This document shows positions 1-8,400 of a DNA stretch of 64,000 nt, one piece after another. Numbering within the stretch: the stretch's first letter is position 1; each line of letters starts with the position of its first letter. The stretch is from Paractinoplanes brasiliensis (GTDB lineage Bacteria > Actinomycetota > Actinomycetes > Mycobacteriales > Micromonosporaceae). Location: positions 6,368,001 through 6,432,000 of the forward strand of contig NZ_SNWR01000001.1 of assembly GCF_004362215.1 (NCBI RefSeq), in the 5' to 3' direction. The position numbers were made by a program, and so were the translations under genes. The notes beneath the pieces are model-generated. The model did not search any database. It saw nothing but the letters and a program-made list of their open reading frames with translations, and was not told where the DNA came from.

Positions 1-41
1 ACGCCATCGCCGGCGGATAGCCACCACAGATTGGAGACGTC

Positions 42-986
42 ATGGACACGGCCGTACCCACCGGCACCACCTGGTCGCCCCACGAGATCACCGAGTCGAT
101 CGCCGGCACCGCGGACCTGCCCGGCTGGCTCGACGAGCTCGGCCCCGACGGGCTGGCCGGCCTGCTCACCGAGCGGAAGGCGCTCGTCTTCCGAGGCTTC
201 GGGCTGACGCCGCAGTCGGTCGAACCGGTGCTGTCACGGCTGCTGCCGAACCGTCTGCCGTACGTGCACGGGAACTCGCCCCGCACCCGGGTGAAGGGCA
301 ACCTGTACACGTCGACGGAGTATCCGCAGCGGTTCACCATCTCGATGCACAACGAGCTGAACTACGCCCGGCGCTGGCCGGCACGACTCGCGTTCTACTG
401 CGAGAAGGCGGCGGAGGCCGGGGGAGCGACGCCGGTGGTCGACGGCGAGCGGTGGCTCGAGGCGGTCGGCCCCGAGGTGCGTGAGGCCTTCGCCGGCGGC
501 GTCCGTTACATCCAGAACCTGCACGACGGCTACGGGCTCGGCAAGAGCTGGCAGGACACGTTCGAGACGGACGACCGCGCGGCCGTCGAGAAGTTCCTCG
601 CGGAGTCCGAGGCGGAGTGGAAGTGGGGTCCGGACGGCATCCGGATCACCCAGGTGCGGGCCGCGACCACCGTCCACCCGGTGACCGGCGCCGAGGTGTG
701 GTTCAACCAGGCCGATCAGTGGCATCCGGCCGGGCTCGGCGACGAGACCTCCACCGAGCTGTACGACATCCTGGAGCCCGACGACTTCCCGCAGTACGTG
801 ACGTTCGCCGACGGGACGCCGATCCCGGATCGCTTCGTCGAGCGGATCCGCGACGCCGGGCTGGCGAACGCGGTCGACGTGAACTGGCGGGAGGGTGACG
901 TGCTGGTGATCGACAACGTTCTGGTCGGGCACGGCCGGCGTCCGTTCGAGGGCACCCGCCGCATCCTGGTGGCGATGACGGACTGA
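42..986 (+). CDS. TauD/SyrP-like Fe(II)/2-oxoglutarate dioxygenase
   Basis: A 314-residue protein of the TauD/TfdA family, closest in feel to the SyrP-type amino acid hydroxylases of NRPS pathways. The metal triad is visible: an HNE (HxE) motif near residue 103 and a distal His in a GHGRRPFEG stretch near residue 298, followed by the Arg expected to bind 2-oxoglutarate. The start is an ATG preceded by a GGAG ribosome site (about 31-34). Just upstream, positions 1-20 could be the end of another plus-strand gene (stop TAG at 18-20), so this may be the last gene of an operon entering from the left. It converges on the SARP gene. The likely role is beta-hydroxylation of an amino acid, free or carrier-bound, for the peptide. 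The substrate is unknown. Confidence 0.85.
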   Translation: MDTAVPTGTTWSPHEITESIAGTADLPGWLDELGPDGLAGLLTERKALVFRGFGLTPQSVEPVLSRLLPNRLPYVHGNSPRTRVKGNLYTSTEYPQRFTISMHNELNYARRWPARLAFYCEKAAEAGGATPVVDGERWLEAVGPEVREAFAGGVRYIQNLHDGYGLGKSWQDTFETDDRAAVEKFLAESEAEWKWGPDGIRITQVRAATTVHPVTGAEVWFNQADQWHPAGLGDETSTELYDILEPDDFPQYVTFADGTPIPDRFVERIRDAGLANAVDVNWREGDVLVIDNVLVGHGRRPFEGTRRILVAMTD

Positions 987-1002
987 TGTTCTTGAGGCAT
1001 CG

Positions 1003-1035
1003 ACTCGGCGGCCCACGCCCGGTGGGCCGCCGAGT
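1003..1035. terminator. Bidirectional hairpin terminator
   Basis: A perfect inverted repeat with stems at 1003-1016 and 1022-1035 and a 5-nt loop. It lies between the convergent dioxygenase and SARP genes, so it probably ends both transcripts. Confidence 0.75.
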
Positions 1036-1043
1036 TCCGCCGG

Positions 1044-2840
1044 TCAGCAGCCGGTCGAGCGGGCCATCTCCATGGCCAGCAGACGGTTCAGCGCCGTGAT
1101 CCGGAACCGGGAGGAGCCGTCGGCCGCCATCGACACCGAGTAGACGATCTGCGCGTCCGCCAGCAGCTCGAGGCGTTGCTCGGTGTCCGAGAGCCGAGCC
1201 GAGTTGCCGGACAGCATCTGGGCGTCGAAATCCTGCACCGCCACCCCGCCGATCTCGGCCAGGAGCGCCTGGGCGGCACTCGGCAATCGGTGCACGGCCG
1301 ACATCAGGGAACGCCGGACCGTCTGCTGCCCGTACGACAGCTCGTCGAGCCGCCGGGCCGGGTTGGCCAGCCGGGCCGCCAGGTCGCTGACCGTCCAGTG
1401 CGACCGGGCCGCGAGCTTGGCGCCGGCTATCCGGAGGGCGAGCGGCAACGAGTCGCAGAATTCGACCACGGCCCGGGCCGCCGGCAGGTCCTGCATCACG
1501 GCGTCCTCGCCGCCGACCTCGGCCAGCAGCCGCACCCCGTCCGAACTCGGCAGGGGGCCCAGCGTCACGGTGTCCTTGCGGGCCACGCAGGGCAGATGGT
1601 CGGGGCTGGTCATGATGATCGCCGAATGCGGGCCGTTCGGGACGAAGAGCTCGACGTTCTGCTCCTTGATCACGTTGTCCAGCACGACGAGGATGCAGCG
1701 ATCCTGACAGGCGGACCGGTACAGCTGGATCAGCTTGGCAAGATCGGCGCCGGGTTCGACGTCGCGGCCGAGGCCCTCGAGCAGCCGGGTCAGGACCTCC
1801 TGCGGCGGGTAGGGCTGCCCGTCGGCGTTCACCGCCTCGGTGAAGACCACCCCGTCGGTGAACAGGTCGGTGCAGTTGTGCGCCGTCCGTACGGCGAAGG
1901 CGGTCTTGCCCGACCCGATCGGCCCCGTGACCAGGAACCGGAAGGGCGTGGTGCGCGACGCCTGCTGGCGGGCAGCGACGATGGCGCTCTCGGCGGACTG
2001 CAGTTCGGGTTCGTGCCCGATGTACGGGTCGACGTTCGGGGGGAGCAGGACTGTCGTCGGTCTGGCCTGCGCCGTGACGAGCACCGTCTCGTCGCGGACC
2101 GGCCGCTCGGCGGGATCGCCGTTGAGGGCCGCCTCGTACGCCTTGGTCATTTCCGGCCCCGGGTCGACGCCGAGCTGGTCGGCCAGCAGCTGCCGGCCGT
2201 CGTGATAGGCGAGAAGCGCCTCGGCCTGCCGGTTGCTGCGGTGCAGGGCGACGATGAGCTGGGCCCGGAACTGCTCGCGCAGGGGATGGCGGGTGACCAG
2301 GCTGTTGAGCTCGGGAATCAGGCCCGCGTGCCGGCCGATCGCCAGCTCGGCGCTGATGCGGTGTTCCTCGGCGTTGACCAGCGCTTCCTCCAGGGGCGGC
2401 CGCTCGAGCTCACCGAGGTGGTCGGTGACATTGGCCAGCGGTCGCCCGCGCCACAGGGCGGTCGCCGCGCCGAGCTTGGTGGCCGCCGCGTGGAAATCGC
2501 CGTTGGCGAGAAGCTGCTGGCCGCGGCCGACCAGATTCTCGAACTCCGTGACGTCGAAGAAGCAGTCACGGATGTTGAGCTGGTAGCCGCCGTGCGAGCG
2601 GACCAGACTGACCTGGTCGCCGAGTTGTTTTCGCAGCTTGTAGATGTAGGTGTAGATCTGGGCCTGACGGCTTGTCGGCGGCGACCACCCCCACAGGTGC
2701 GAGCTGAGTGTCTCGTAGCTGACGGACCGGCCGCGGGCGAGCACCAAGGCGCCCAGGACGGTGTTCATCTTGCAGCCGGAGAGCTTGACAAGGCCTTTCT
2801 CGTTGTAAACCGCAACTGGCCCCAGTACGCGGAACTCCAC
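1044..2840 (-). CDS. SARP-family transcriptional activator with NTPase domain
   Basis: A 598-residue AfsR-like regulator. An OmpR-type winged-helix DNA-binding domain occupies residues 1-95, followed by a bacterial transcriptional activation domain (about 96-240) rich in helical repeats. An NB-ARC-type ATPase then carries a P-loop (GPIGSGKT near residue 303) and a VVLDN Walker B-like stretch near 383. The C-terminal part is short, without the long TPR tail of full AfsR. SARPs activate antibiotic clusters by binding direct heptamer repeats with 11-bp period. Repeats of that kind (CTAY) occur at several promoters of this cluster, including upstream of this gene, so it is the obvious candidate pathway activator and may autoregulate. 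Strong family call; the target assignment is inference. Confidence 0.9.
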   Translation of the reverse strand: MEFRVLGPVAVYNEKGLVKLSGCKMNTVLGALVLARGRSVSYETLSSHLWGWSPPTSRQAQIYTYIYKLRKQLGDQVSLVRSHGGYQLNIRDCFFDVTEFENLVGRGQQLLANGDFHAAATKLGAATALWRGRPLANVTDHLGELERPPLEEALVNAEEHRISAELAIGRHAGLIPELNSLVTRHPLREQFRAQLIVALHRSNRQAEALLAYHDGRQLLADQLGVDPGPEMTKAYEAALNGDPAERPVRDETVLVTAQARPTTVLLPPNVDPYIGHEPELQSAESAIVAARQQASRTTPFRFLVTGPIGSGKTAFAVRTAHNCTDLFTDGVVFTEAVNADGQPYPPQEVLTRLLEGLGRDVEPGADLAKLIQLYRSACQDRCILVVLDNVIKEQNVELFVPNGPHSAIIMTSPDHLPCVARKDTVTLGPLPSSDGVRLLAEVGGEDAVMQDLPAARAVVEFCDSLPLALRIAGAKLAARSHWTVSDLAARLANPARRLDELSYGQQTVRRSLMSAVHRLPSAAQALLAEIGGVAVQDFDAQMLSGNSARLSDTEQRLELLADAQIVYSVSMAADGSSRFRITALNRLLAMEMARSTGC

Positions 2841-3113
2841 TTAAATTGCCCCCGTGTAGAAATCGTTGGTTTCTACGCCGAATCGCACGCGACGATGTTC
2901 CGCGCTATGCGTTCGGATATTAACAATGGTAAATTTTCTCCTATATTTTCTCTATAAGGCCATATAAAAAGCCGTTTTCTCCCTTCGTGAGCGTAGTAGC
3001 GCGATCACCCACCGTCCACTCTGGATCGAGTATCACTCATGCGCCGGTGAATTGTCCGGCCGTTCGGTGATTGACATATAGCCGACTGGAGGTTGTGGGG
3101 CTGAGGTCCCGCC
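2841..3113 (-). promoter_or_regulatory. AT-rich SARP promoter region with an 11-bp-spaced CTAT repeat pair
   Basis: This 273-bp gap lies upstream of the SARP start and downstream of the thioesterase stop. The part at about 2860-2975 is markedly AT-rich for this genome. Two heptamers, CCTATAT at 2940-2946 and TCTATAA at 2951-2957, are exactly 11 bp apart on the plus strand. They match the repeats found at the other cluster promoters and suggest autoregulation. In such AT-rich sequence part of the match could be chance. No ORF is credible here. Confidence 0.5.
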
Positions 3114-3896
3114 TCACCCTATCGAGCCTTCCGTCTCGATGAGAGTGTCGAGCGCCACACCAGCCGCCGGTCCGGCCTGGAGGTAGAAGTGACCACCCTC
3201 GAACTCCTGGACCGGCACCGGCCGGCCGACGCCGGCCGCCCAGCGCGCCCCTTCCTCGCGGCTCAGGGAGGTGTCGCCTGAGCCGAACCAGAACTGGTAA
3301 GGCACGGCGCCGCCGCCGGCCGGGGGCTGCCGATAGGTGTCGGCCAGGTGAAGGTCGTGCCCGAGCAGGGTGACCGCGTGGTCCCGGACCTCCGGGTCGG
3401 CGAGCAGGCCGGCCGGGATGCCGCCGAATCTGTCCAGGTCGGCCAGCAACGACTCCCGGGTCCGGGCCTGGAACGGACCGTCCGGGAAGGTCGCCAGCGC
3501 GGCCGCGGTGGCCGGCGCCTTCGCGGCCGACACGACCACCGCCCGCACCCGCCGCCGGTGCTCCGCGGTCATTTCGTGCAGGACACTGTGGGCGATGAGC
3601 GCGCCCAGACTGTGACCGAGCACCACGACCGGGCGGTCGATCAGCGACAGGACGGCCGGCAGCAGCCCCGACACCGCGTCCGCGAAGGACTTCGCATGCG
3701 GTTCCCGGGCCCGGTTGCCCCGCCCCGGCAGCTCGATCAGCACCGGTTCGCTCAGCCGCGAGAGCGACCGGGCGAGACCCGAGAACGACATGGCCGACCC
3801 CGCCGCATGGTGGAAGATCAGCAGCCGTACGGGCGCCTCCGGACGCTCCATGACGAGGTGCCCGCCGGCCAGGCGCAGCGCCACCCGGTCAGTCAC
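3114..3896 (-). CDS. Type II thioesterase (alpha/beta hydrolase)
   Basis: A 260-residue GrsT-like thioesterase. It has the nucleophile elbow GHSLGA near residue 94, the early HHAAGSA stretch after the first strand (oxyanion hole) and the late GGHFYL motif carrying the catalytic His near residue 235. It is the last gene of the minus-strand operon MbtH-A-PCP, P450, thioesterase, and its start overlaps the P450 3' end by 8 bp. Type II enzymes edit misloaded carrier proteins. In nikkomycin-like sets (NikP2) the same position is held by the enzyme that releases a beta-hydroxylated amino acid from its carrier, and that is the more specific role suggested by the neighbours here. Confidence 0.88.
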   Translation of the reverse strand: MTDRVALRLAGGHLVMERPEAPVRLLIFHHAAGSAMSFSGLARSLSRLSEPVLIELPGRGNRAREPHAKSFADAVSGLLPAVLSLIDRPVVVLGHSLGALIAHSVLHEMTAEHRRRVRAVVVSAAKAPATAAALATFPDGPFQARTRESLLADLDRFGGIPAGLLADPEVRDHAVTLLGHDLHLADTYRQPPAGGGAVPYQFWFGSGDTSLSREEGARWAAGVGRPVPVQEFEGGHFYLQAGPAAGVALDTLIETEGSIG

Positions 3897-5109
3897 GCGT
3901 CACCGCCAGGGGCATCCGGGTGATCCCCAGGATGAAGTTGGAGCGCAGCCGTGCCACGTCCCCGGTGGGCGTGAACCGCAACCGGTCGTCGAGCAGCCGG
4001 CCGAACAGGGTCTTGAGCTCGACCTGCGCCAGGATCGCCCCGATGCACCGGTGGATGCCCATGCCGTACGAGAGATGGCGGTTGGGCGAGCGCTGCGCCA
4101 GGAACCGCCCCGGCTCGGCGAACTGCCGTTCGTCCCGGTTGGCCGAGACGTTCCACAGGGTCACCGGGTCGCCGGCCCGGATCGTCCGGCCGCCCAGCTC
4201 GGTGTCGGCCAGGGCCACCCGCTGCACGTACGCGTTGGTGGAGCTCCATCGCAGCATCTCGTTGATCCCGTTCTCCAGCTGGTCCGGCCGGCGGATCAGC
4301 ACGTCGCGCTGATCCGGGTTCTCGATCAGAGCCAGCAGCCCGCTGCACGCGGTGTAGGACGACGTCTCGTTGCCCCCGACGGCCACGTTCATGCAGTTGT
4401 AGAGGATGTCCTCCTCGCTGAGCGGCCGGCCGTTGACCTCGGCCCGGGACAGGATGCTGATCAGGTCGTCGCCGTCGCCGTCGCGGCGGTCCCGCAGCAG
4501 CTCGGCGAAGAACTCGAAGATCTCGGCCTGGATCGTGGCCAGCCGCAGCCGCTCGTCGCCGGTGGTGTCGACGAGAACCGGGTCCCGGAAGCCGATCATG
4601 CGGCGGGTCATGCCGATGAGGTCGTGCGCCTGCTCGCGCGAGACCCCGACCATGGCCATCACCGCGGCGGCCGGCAGCTCCGTGGCGATCTCGGTGGCGA
4701 AGTCGCAGCCGCCGTCGGCCAGCGCCCGGCCGACGGCCGCGTCGACCAGACGCTCGACCTGGAGCCGGATCCGTTCGACCATCTCGGCGCGGAAGGCCTG
4801 GTGCATCACCTGGCGCAGCATCCGTTGCCGGGGCAGGTCGGAGGAGACCAACATCCGGCCGGACGAGGTGTCGGACTTGCTGTGCAGGGACCCGCCCAGC
4901 ATCGCCCCGCCGGTCGAGCTGAGCACGTCGTGGTCGCGGTAGGCGGCGGCGACGTCGTCGTAGCGGGTGAGCACCCAGAAGCCGCCGCTCCCGCCCGGGG
5001 TCGGGTGCCAGTGGACCGGATCGTTGTCCCGCAGCCAGGCGAGCTGGGCGTGATGCCCCTGGGCGGCGAAGGTGTCCACGTCGGTCAGGTCGATCGTCAC
5101 CGTGGTCAT
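3889..5109 (-). CDS. Cytochrome P450, probable amino-acyl-PCP beta-hydroxylase
   Basis: A 406-residue soluble bacterial P450. The I-helix reads VGGNETSS near residue 247, the ExxR is in the NEMLR stretch near 290, and the heme loop YGMGIHRCIGA supplies the Cys ligand near 355. It overlaps the A-PCP gene (ATGA) and the thioesterase, so the three are co-translated. P450s beside a stand-alone A-PCP (NikQ, NovI type) hydroxylate the beta carbon of the amino acid tethered to that carrier. The same reaction is inferred here from gene order and general resemblance, not from substrate-specific residues. Confidence 0.88.
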   Translation of the reverse strand: MTTVTIDLTDVDTFAAQGHHAQLAWLRDNDPVHWHPTPGGSGGFWVLTRYDDVAAAYRDHDVLSSTGGAMLGGSLHSKSDTSSGRMLVSSDLPRQRMLRQVMHQAFRAEMVERIRLQVERLVDAAVGRALADGGCDFATEIATELPAAAVMAMVGVSREQAHDLIGMTRRMIGFRDPVLVDTTGDERLRLATIQAEIFEFFAELLRDRRDGDGDDLISILSRAEVNGRPLSEEDILYNCMNVAVGGNETSSYTACSGLLALIENPDQRDVLIRRPDQLENGINEMLRWSSTNAYVQRVALADTELGGRTIRAGDPVTLWNVSANRDERQFAEPGRFLAQRSPNRHLSYGMGIHRCIGAILAQVELKTLFGRLLDDRLRFTPTGDVARLRSNFILGITRMPLAVTRD

Positions 5110-7077
5110 ATTGTGAGCAGCTCCTTGCGGCTACGGATCAAGGCGGCCAGGGCGGACAGTTCGCTGGTGGACAGCACGTCGAAGGGTTCGAGCCGGACGT
5201 CGAGCTCCTTGACGATGCGCCGCAGCAGCCGGAAGGCGAGCAGGGAGTTGCCGCCGAGGGCGAAGAAGTCGTCGGTGGCGCCCACCCGCTCGACGGCCAG
5301 CAGTTCCTCCCACAGATCGGCGATGTAGAGCTCGATGTCGTCGCGGGGGCGCACCCAGTCCTCGGCCCGGCGCAGGTGCTCGCGCGCCAGGCGCCGGAGT
5401 TCGTCCAGGTCGCGCTTGCCGTGCCCGTTGGCCGGGATCTGCGGCACCCGCAACACCGAGCTGGGCACCATGTAGTCGGGCAGCACCTCGGTCGCGTAGG
5501 CGCGCAGCTGTTTCGGGGCGAGCCCGTCGTACGGCACCACCAGCGCGACGAGGTGCCGGTTGTCGTCCTCGCCGACCACCACGACGGCCGCGTCGCGGAC
5601 CTCGGGGTGCCGGCACAGCACCTGCTCGACCTCGCGCGGCTCGACCCGATAGCCGCGGATCTTGACCTGGTCGTCGGCGCGGCCGAGAAATTCCAGGGCG
5701 CCGTCGGGGCGGCGCCGGGCCAGGTCGCCGGTGGCGTACATCCGGCGGCCGTCGCCGGCCCACGGGTCGGGCAGGAAGCGGCCGGCGGTCAGGGCCGGCT
5801 GCCCCAGATAACCCCAGGCCACCCCGGGCCCGCCGGCGTACAGCTCGCCCACCTCGCCGTCGGCGACCTCGTCGAGCCCGGGGCCGAGCAGGTGGATGGT
5901 GCCGCCCGCGAGCGGGCGCCCGATCGGGACGGTGCCGGCGTCCGCGGCGACGTCGGTGATCCGGTGCGCCGTGCAGGCGGTGCTGACCTCGGTCGGGCCG
6001 TAGAGATTGGTGAAGCTTCCCGCGAACGCCCCGCCGAGCAGTTCCCGGCAGGTCGCCGGCTGGACGACGTCACCGCCGGTGTGCAGGATCCGCAACGACG
6101 CGAAGGCGTCCCTGTCCTCGCGGACGACGTGGTTGACCGCCATGGTCGGCACCAGCATCGCGGTGACCCGCCGGCGCCGCAGCACGTTCTGCACGTCGCC
6201 GCCGATCAGGTCGGGCATGCGCGGCAGCACCACGACCTGGGCCCCGGCGGCCAGGGTGCACCAGGTCTCGAAGTGGAACGCGTCGAAGGACAGGCTGGAC
6301 ACGTGACCGACCCGGTCGTCCGCGGTCAGCGCGGGCAACGTCGGGTTCACGGCGAAATGGACCAGGTTGCGGTGTTCGAGCACGATGGCCTTGGGCTGCC
6401 CGGACGATCCGGACGTGAACATGACGCAGGCCGGCTGGGCGGGCGAGACCGGGGGCAGTGGATGCTCGGCGGCCGCGCCGGGCGGGCCGGGCTCCGTCAG
6501 CTCCAGCACGTCGATCCCGAGGCCGGTGAACCGGCCGCCCCACCCCGGCTCGGTGACCAGCAGGGCCGGCTCGCTGCGCCGGATCATCATGTCCCGGCGG
6601 GCGTCCGGGTACTGCGTGTCCACCGCGGCGTACGCGGCGCCGGCCCGCAGGATGCCCAGCATCACCACGAAGACCTCGGCGCCGCGGTCCAGGTGGAACG
6701 CCACTCGGTCGCCGGGAGCCACGCCACGCCGGCGAAGGACCCCGGCGAACGCCGCGGCGCGGGCGTCGAGCTCGGCGTACGTCGTCACCCCCGCCGTCAT
6801 CGCGGACGGCCGGCCTGTCCGGCCCGCGGGCGACGGCCCTGGCGAACAAGCTGACAATGGTCTCCCCGCCGGCGTCGCCGGGCCGGGGCGCCGGAGCGGA
6901 GCCGGGCGAGCCGGCCGGCCAGCGGCGTTCGATCTCGGCCAGGCAGCCGTCCCGGGTGCCGCTGTACGGGTCGGCCTCCCAGCCGCCCGGCACCGGCCTG
7001 TTCGCCGGCCACAAGGCGGGACGTCGATCGCGATCGACGACGATCAGATACGGCGAACCTAACGTCTCATCGGTCAT
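5106..7077 (-). CDS. MbtH-adenylation-PCP fusion, interrupted by a one-base frameshift
   Basis: The ATG at 7077 opens an MbtH-like domain of about 65 residues (ALWP and GGW motifs), then the start of an adenylation domain (TIVSLFARAVARGPDRPAV). That frame fails at a run of five C at 6788-6792. Dropping one C joins it exactly to the frame that carries the rest of the A domain (TSGSSGQPK, YGPTE, YATGDL, GRADDQVKIRGYR, NGHGKRD) and a PCP (LGGNSL) ending at 5106. The intact product would be about 656 residues. As written, only the downstream frame (nominal start near 6857) is open, and it lacks MbtH and A1. MbtH-A fusions are known (SlgN1, NikP1). Hand-read pocket residues are D A F L H G L T A K, which I cannot assign. 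The operon continues into the P450 and thioesterase. The frameshift may be a sequencing error or a real lesion. Confidence 0.85.
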
Positions 7078-7170
7078 TTCTCGGACCCTCTCCGGACAGC
7101 CGGTCGTGTCGGCGTCGGGCGACTGCTGGCCGCCGTCGTTCTCGGTATCCGCGCGACCGTCTCCGGTGGG

Positions 7171-7214
7171 CCTATCCCTTAGCTATGCGGCCGAAGTCAT
7201 AGGAACCGTGTAGG
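7171..7214. promoter_or_regulatory. Divergent operator module: two opposed pairs of CTAY heptamers
   Basis: Plus-strand heptamers CCTATCC (7171) and GCTATGC (7182) are 11 bp apart. Minus-strand heptamers CCTATGA (7197-7203) and CCTACAC (7208-7214) are also 11 bp apart and point the other way. Eight bases separate the inner heptamers. The module sits between the divergent MbtH-A-PCP and mbtH genes. The same layout recurs at 21307 and 26165. Direct repeats with an 11-bp period are the known signature of SARP binding. Confidence 0.65.
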
Positions 7215-7265
7215 GGATTGCCGCACGGTCGATCCGACAGTCCCGACGCATGTGAGGTGTTCGAC

Positions 7266-7487
7266 GTGCCGAATCCGTTCGAGAACGAGGACGCGGAGTA
7301 CTTCGTGCTCATCAACGACGAAGGACAACATTCCCTCTGGCCGGCGTTCGCCGAGATCCCGGCCGGTTGGCGCGCGGTGCACGGGCAGGACTCCCGTGCC
7401 GCGTGCCTCGAGTACGTGGAGAAGAACTGGACCGACATGCGTCCCCTCAGCCTGGTGCGCGAGATGGACGCGGCCGAAGCCTCCTGA
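7266..7487 (+). CDS. mbtH: MbtH-like protein
   Basis: A 73-residue protein carrying the family signature: NDEGQHSLWP, then PAGW, a central Cys, and the W.DMRP ending. The GTG at 7266 is chosen because a GAGGTG ribosome site lies about 7 bases upstream and the resulting N-terminus (PNPFENED) is typical. An upstream ATG at 7218 would add 16 atypical residues. MbtH proteins bind and activate adenylation domains. This free copy could serve the three A domains of the large NRPS, while the fused one serves the stand-alone A-PCP. It overlaps the next gene (TGATG). Confidence 0.93.
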   Translation: MPNPFENEDAEYFVLINDEGQHSLWPAFAEIPAGWRAVHGQDSRAACLEYVEKNWTDMRPLSLVREMDAAEAS

Positions 7488-8350
7488 TGACGACCGGTAC
7501 ACGGCATGCGCTGCGACTGCTGATCTCCGGCCCCGACCGGCCGGGGATCATCAGCGGCGTCACCGGATACCTGTACCGGCTGGGCGCCGACGTCACCAGT
7601 TCCGACCAGTACACGTCGGCGCCCGGCCCGGGCACCTTCTTCCAGCGCCTCGCGTTCACACTGCCGGCGGCAGCCCGAGGGACCCTGGTCTCCACCTTCG
7701 GGCGTGAGGTCGCCGAGCCGTTCGGCCTGACGTGGCGCCTGGTCGACGCCGCACAGCCGAAGCGGGTGGCGATCCTCGCGTCCAAGGCCGACCACTGCCT
7801 GGTCGACCTGCTCTGGCGGATGCGGCGCGACGAGCTGCCGATGCGGGTCGAGCTGGTCGCCGCCAACCATCCCGACCTGCGTGCCACGGTGGAGCAGCAC
7901 GGCATCCCGTTCCACCACGTGCCGTCGGTGCCCGGCAAGCCGGAGGAGTCGGAGAGCCGGCTGGCCGATCTGCTCGGCGACCGGTGCGATCTGATCGTGC
8001 TCGCCCGCTACATGCAGGTTCTCACCGGCGAGTTCCTGACCAAGGTGGCCGTACCGCTGATCAACATTCACCATTCGGTCCTGCCCGCCTTCGCCGGCGC
8101 GCAGCCGTACACCCGGGCCTACGAGCGCGGGGTGAAGCTGATCGGGGCCACGGCCCACTACGTCACCGAGGAACTGGACTGCGGTCCGATCATCGAGCAG
8201 GACGTGGCCCGGGCGTCACACCGCGACGACGCCGCCGCGCTGGCCCGCCTCGGCGCGGACGTCGAACGCACCGTGCTCGCCCGAGCCGTGCGATGGCATT
8301 GCGAGGACAGGCTGCTCCGGCACGGAAACCGCGTGCTGGTCCTCTCGTGA
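7487..8350 (+). CDS. purU: Formyltetrahydrofolate deformylase (PurU-like)
   Basis: A 287-residue protein with an N-terminal ACT domain (LLISGPDRPGIISGV) and a C-terminal formyltransferase-fold hydrolase. The catalytic region is intact: NIHHSVLPAFAGAQPY with the active-site His and LDCGPIIEQ with the expected Asp. The ATG at 7487 overlaps the mbtH stop. PurU hydrolyses 10-formyl-tetrahydrofolate to formate and tetrahydrofolate, normally to balance one-carbon pools. Its tight coupling to mbtH puts it in the peptide cluster, where it may keep folate carriers or formate available for a tailoring step. It could also be a repurposed formyl-transfer enzyme; the sequence does not decide. Confidence 0.88.
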   Translation: MTTGTRHALRLLISGPDRPGIISGVTGYLYRLGADVTSSDQYTSAPGPGTFFQRLAFTLPAAARGTLVSTFGREVAEPFGLTWRLVDAAQPKRVAILASKADHCLVDLLWRMRRDELPMRVELVAANHPDLRATVEQHGIPFHHVPSVPGKPEESESRLADLLGDRCDLIVLARYMQVLTGEFLTKVAVPLINIHHSVLPAFAGAQPYTRAYERGVKLIGATAHYVTEELDCGPIIEQDVARASHRDDAAALARLGADVERTVLARAVRWHCEDRLLRHGNRVLVLS

Positions 8351-8360
8351 CCGGAACGTG

Positions 8361-8393
8361 AAGCCGCCTCCACCCGACGGGTGGAGGCGGCTT
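8361..8393. terminator. Bidirectional hairpin terminator
   Basis: Perfect 15-bp stems at 8361-8375 and 8379-8393 around a 3-nt GAC loop, lying between the convergent purU and GT39-like genes. Confidence 0.8.
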
Positions 8394-8400
8394 CCGGCCG

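Noticed and set aside
1176..2957. A 593-codon plus-strand frame
   Set aside because: Antisense to the SARP gene, without motifs or ribosome site.
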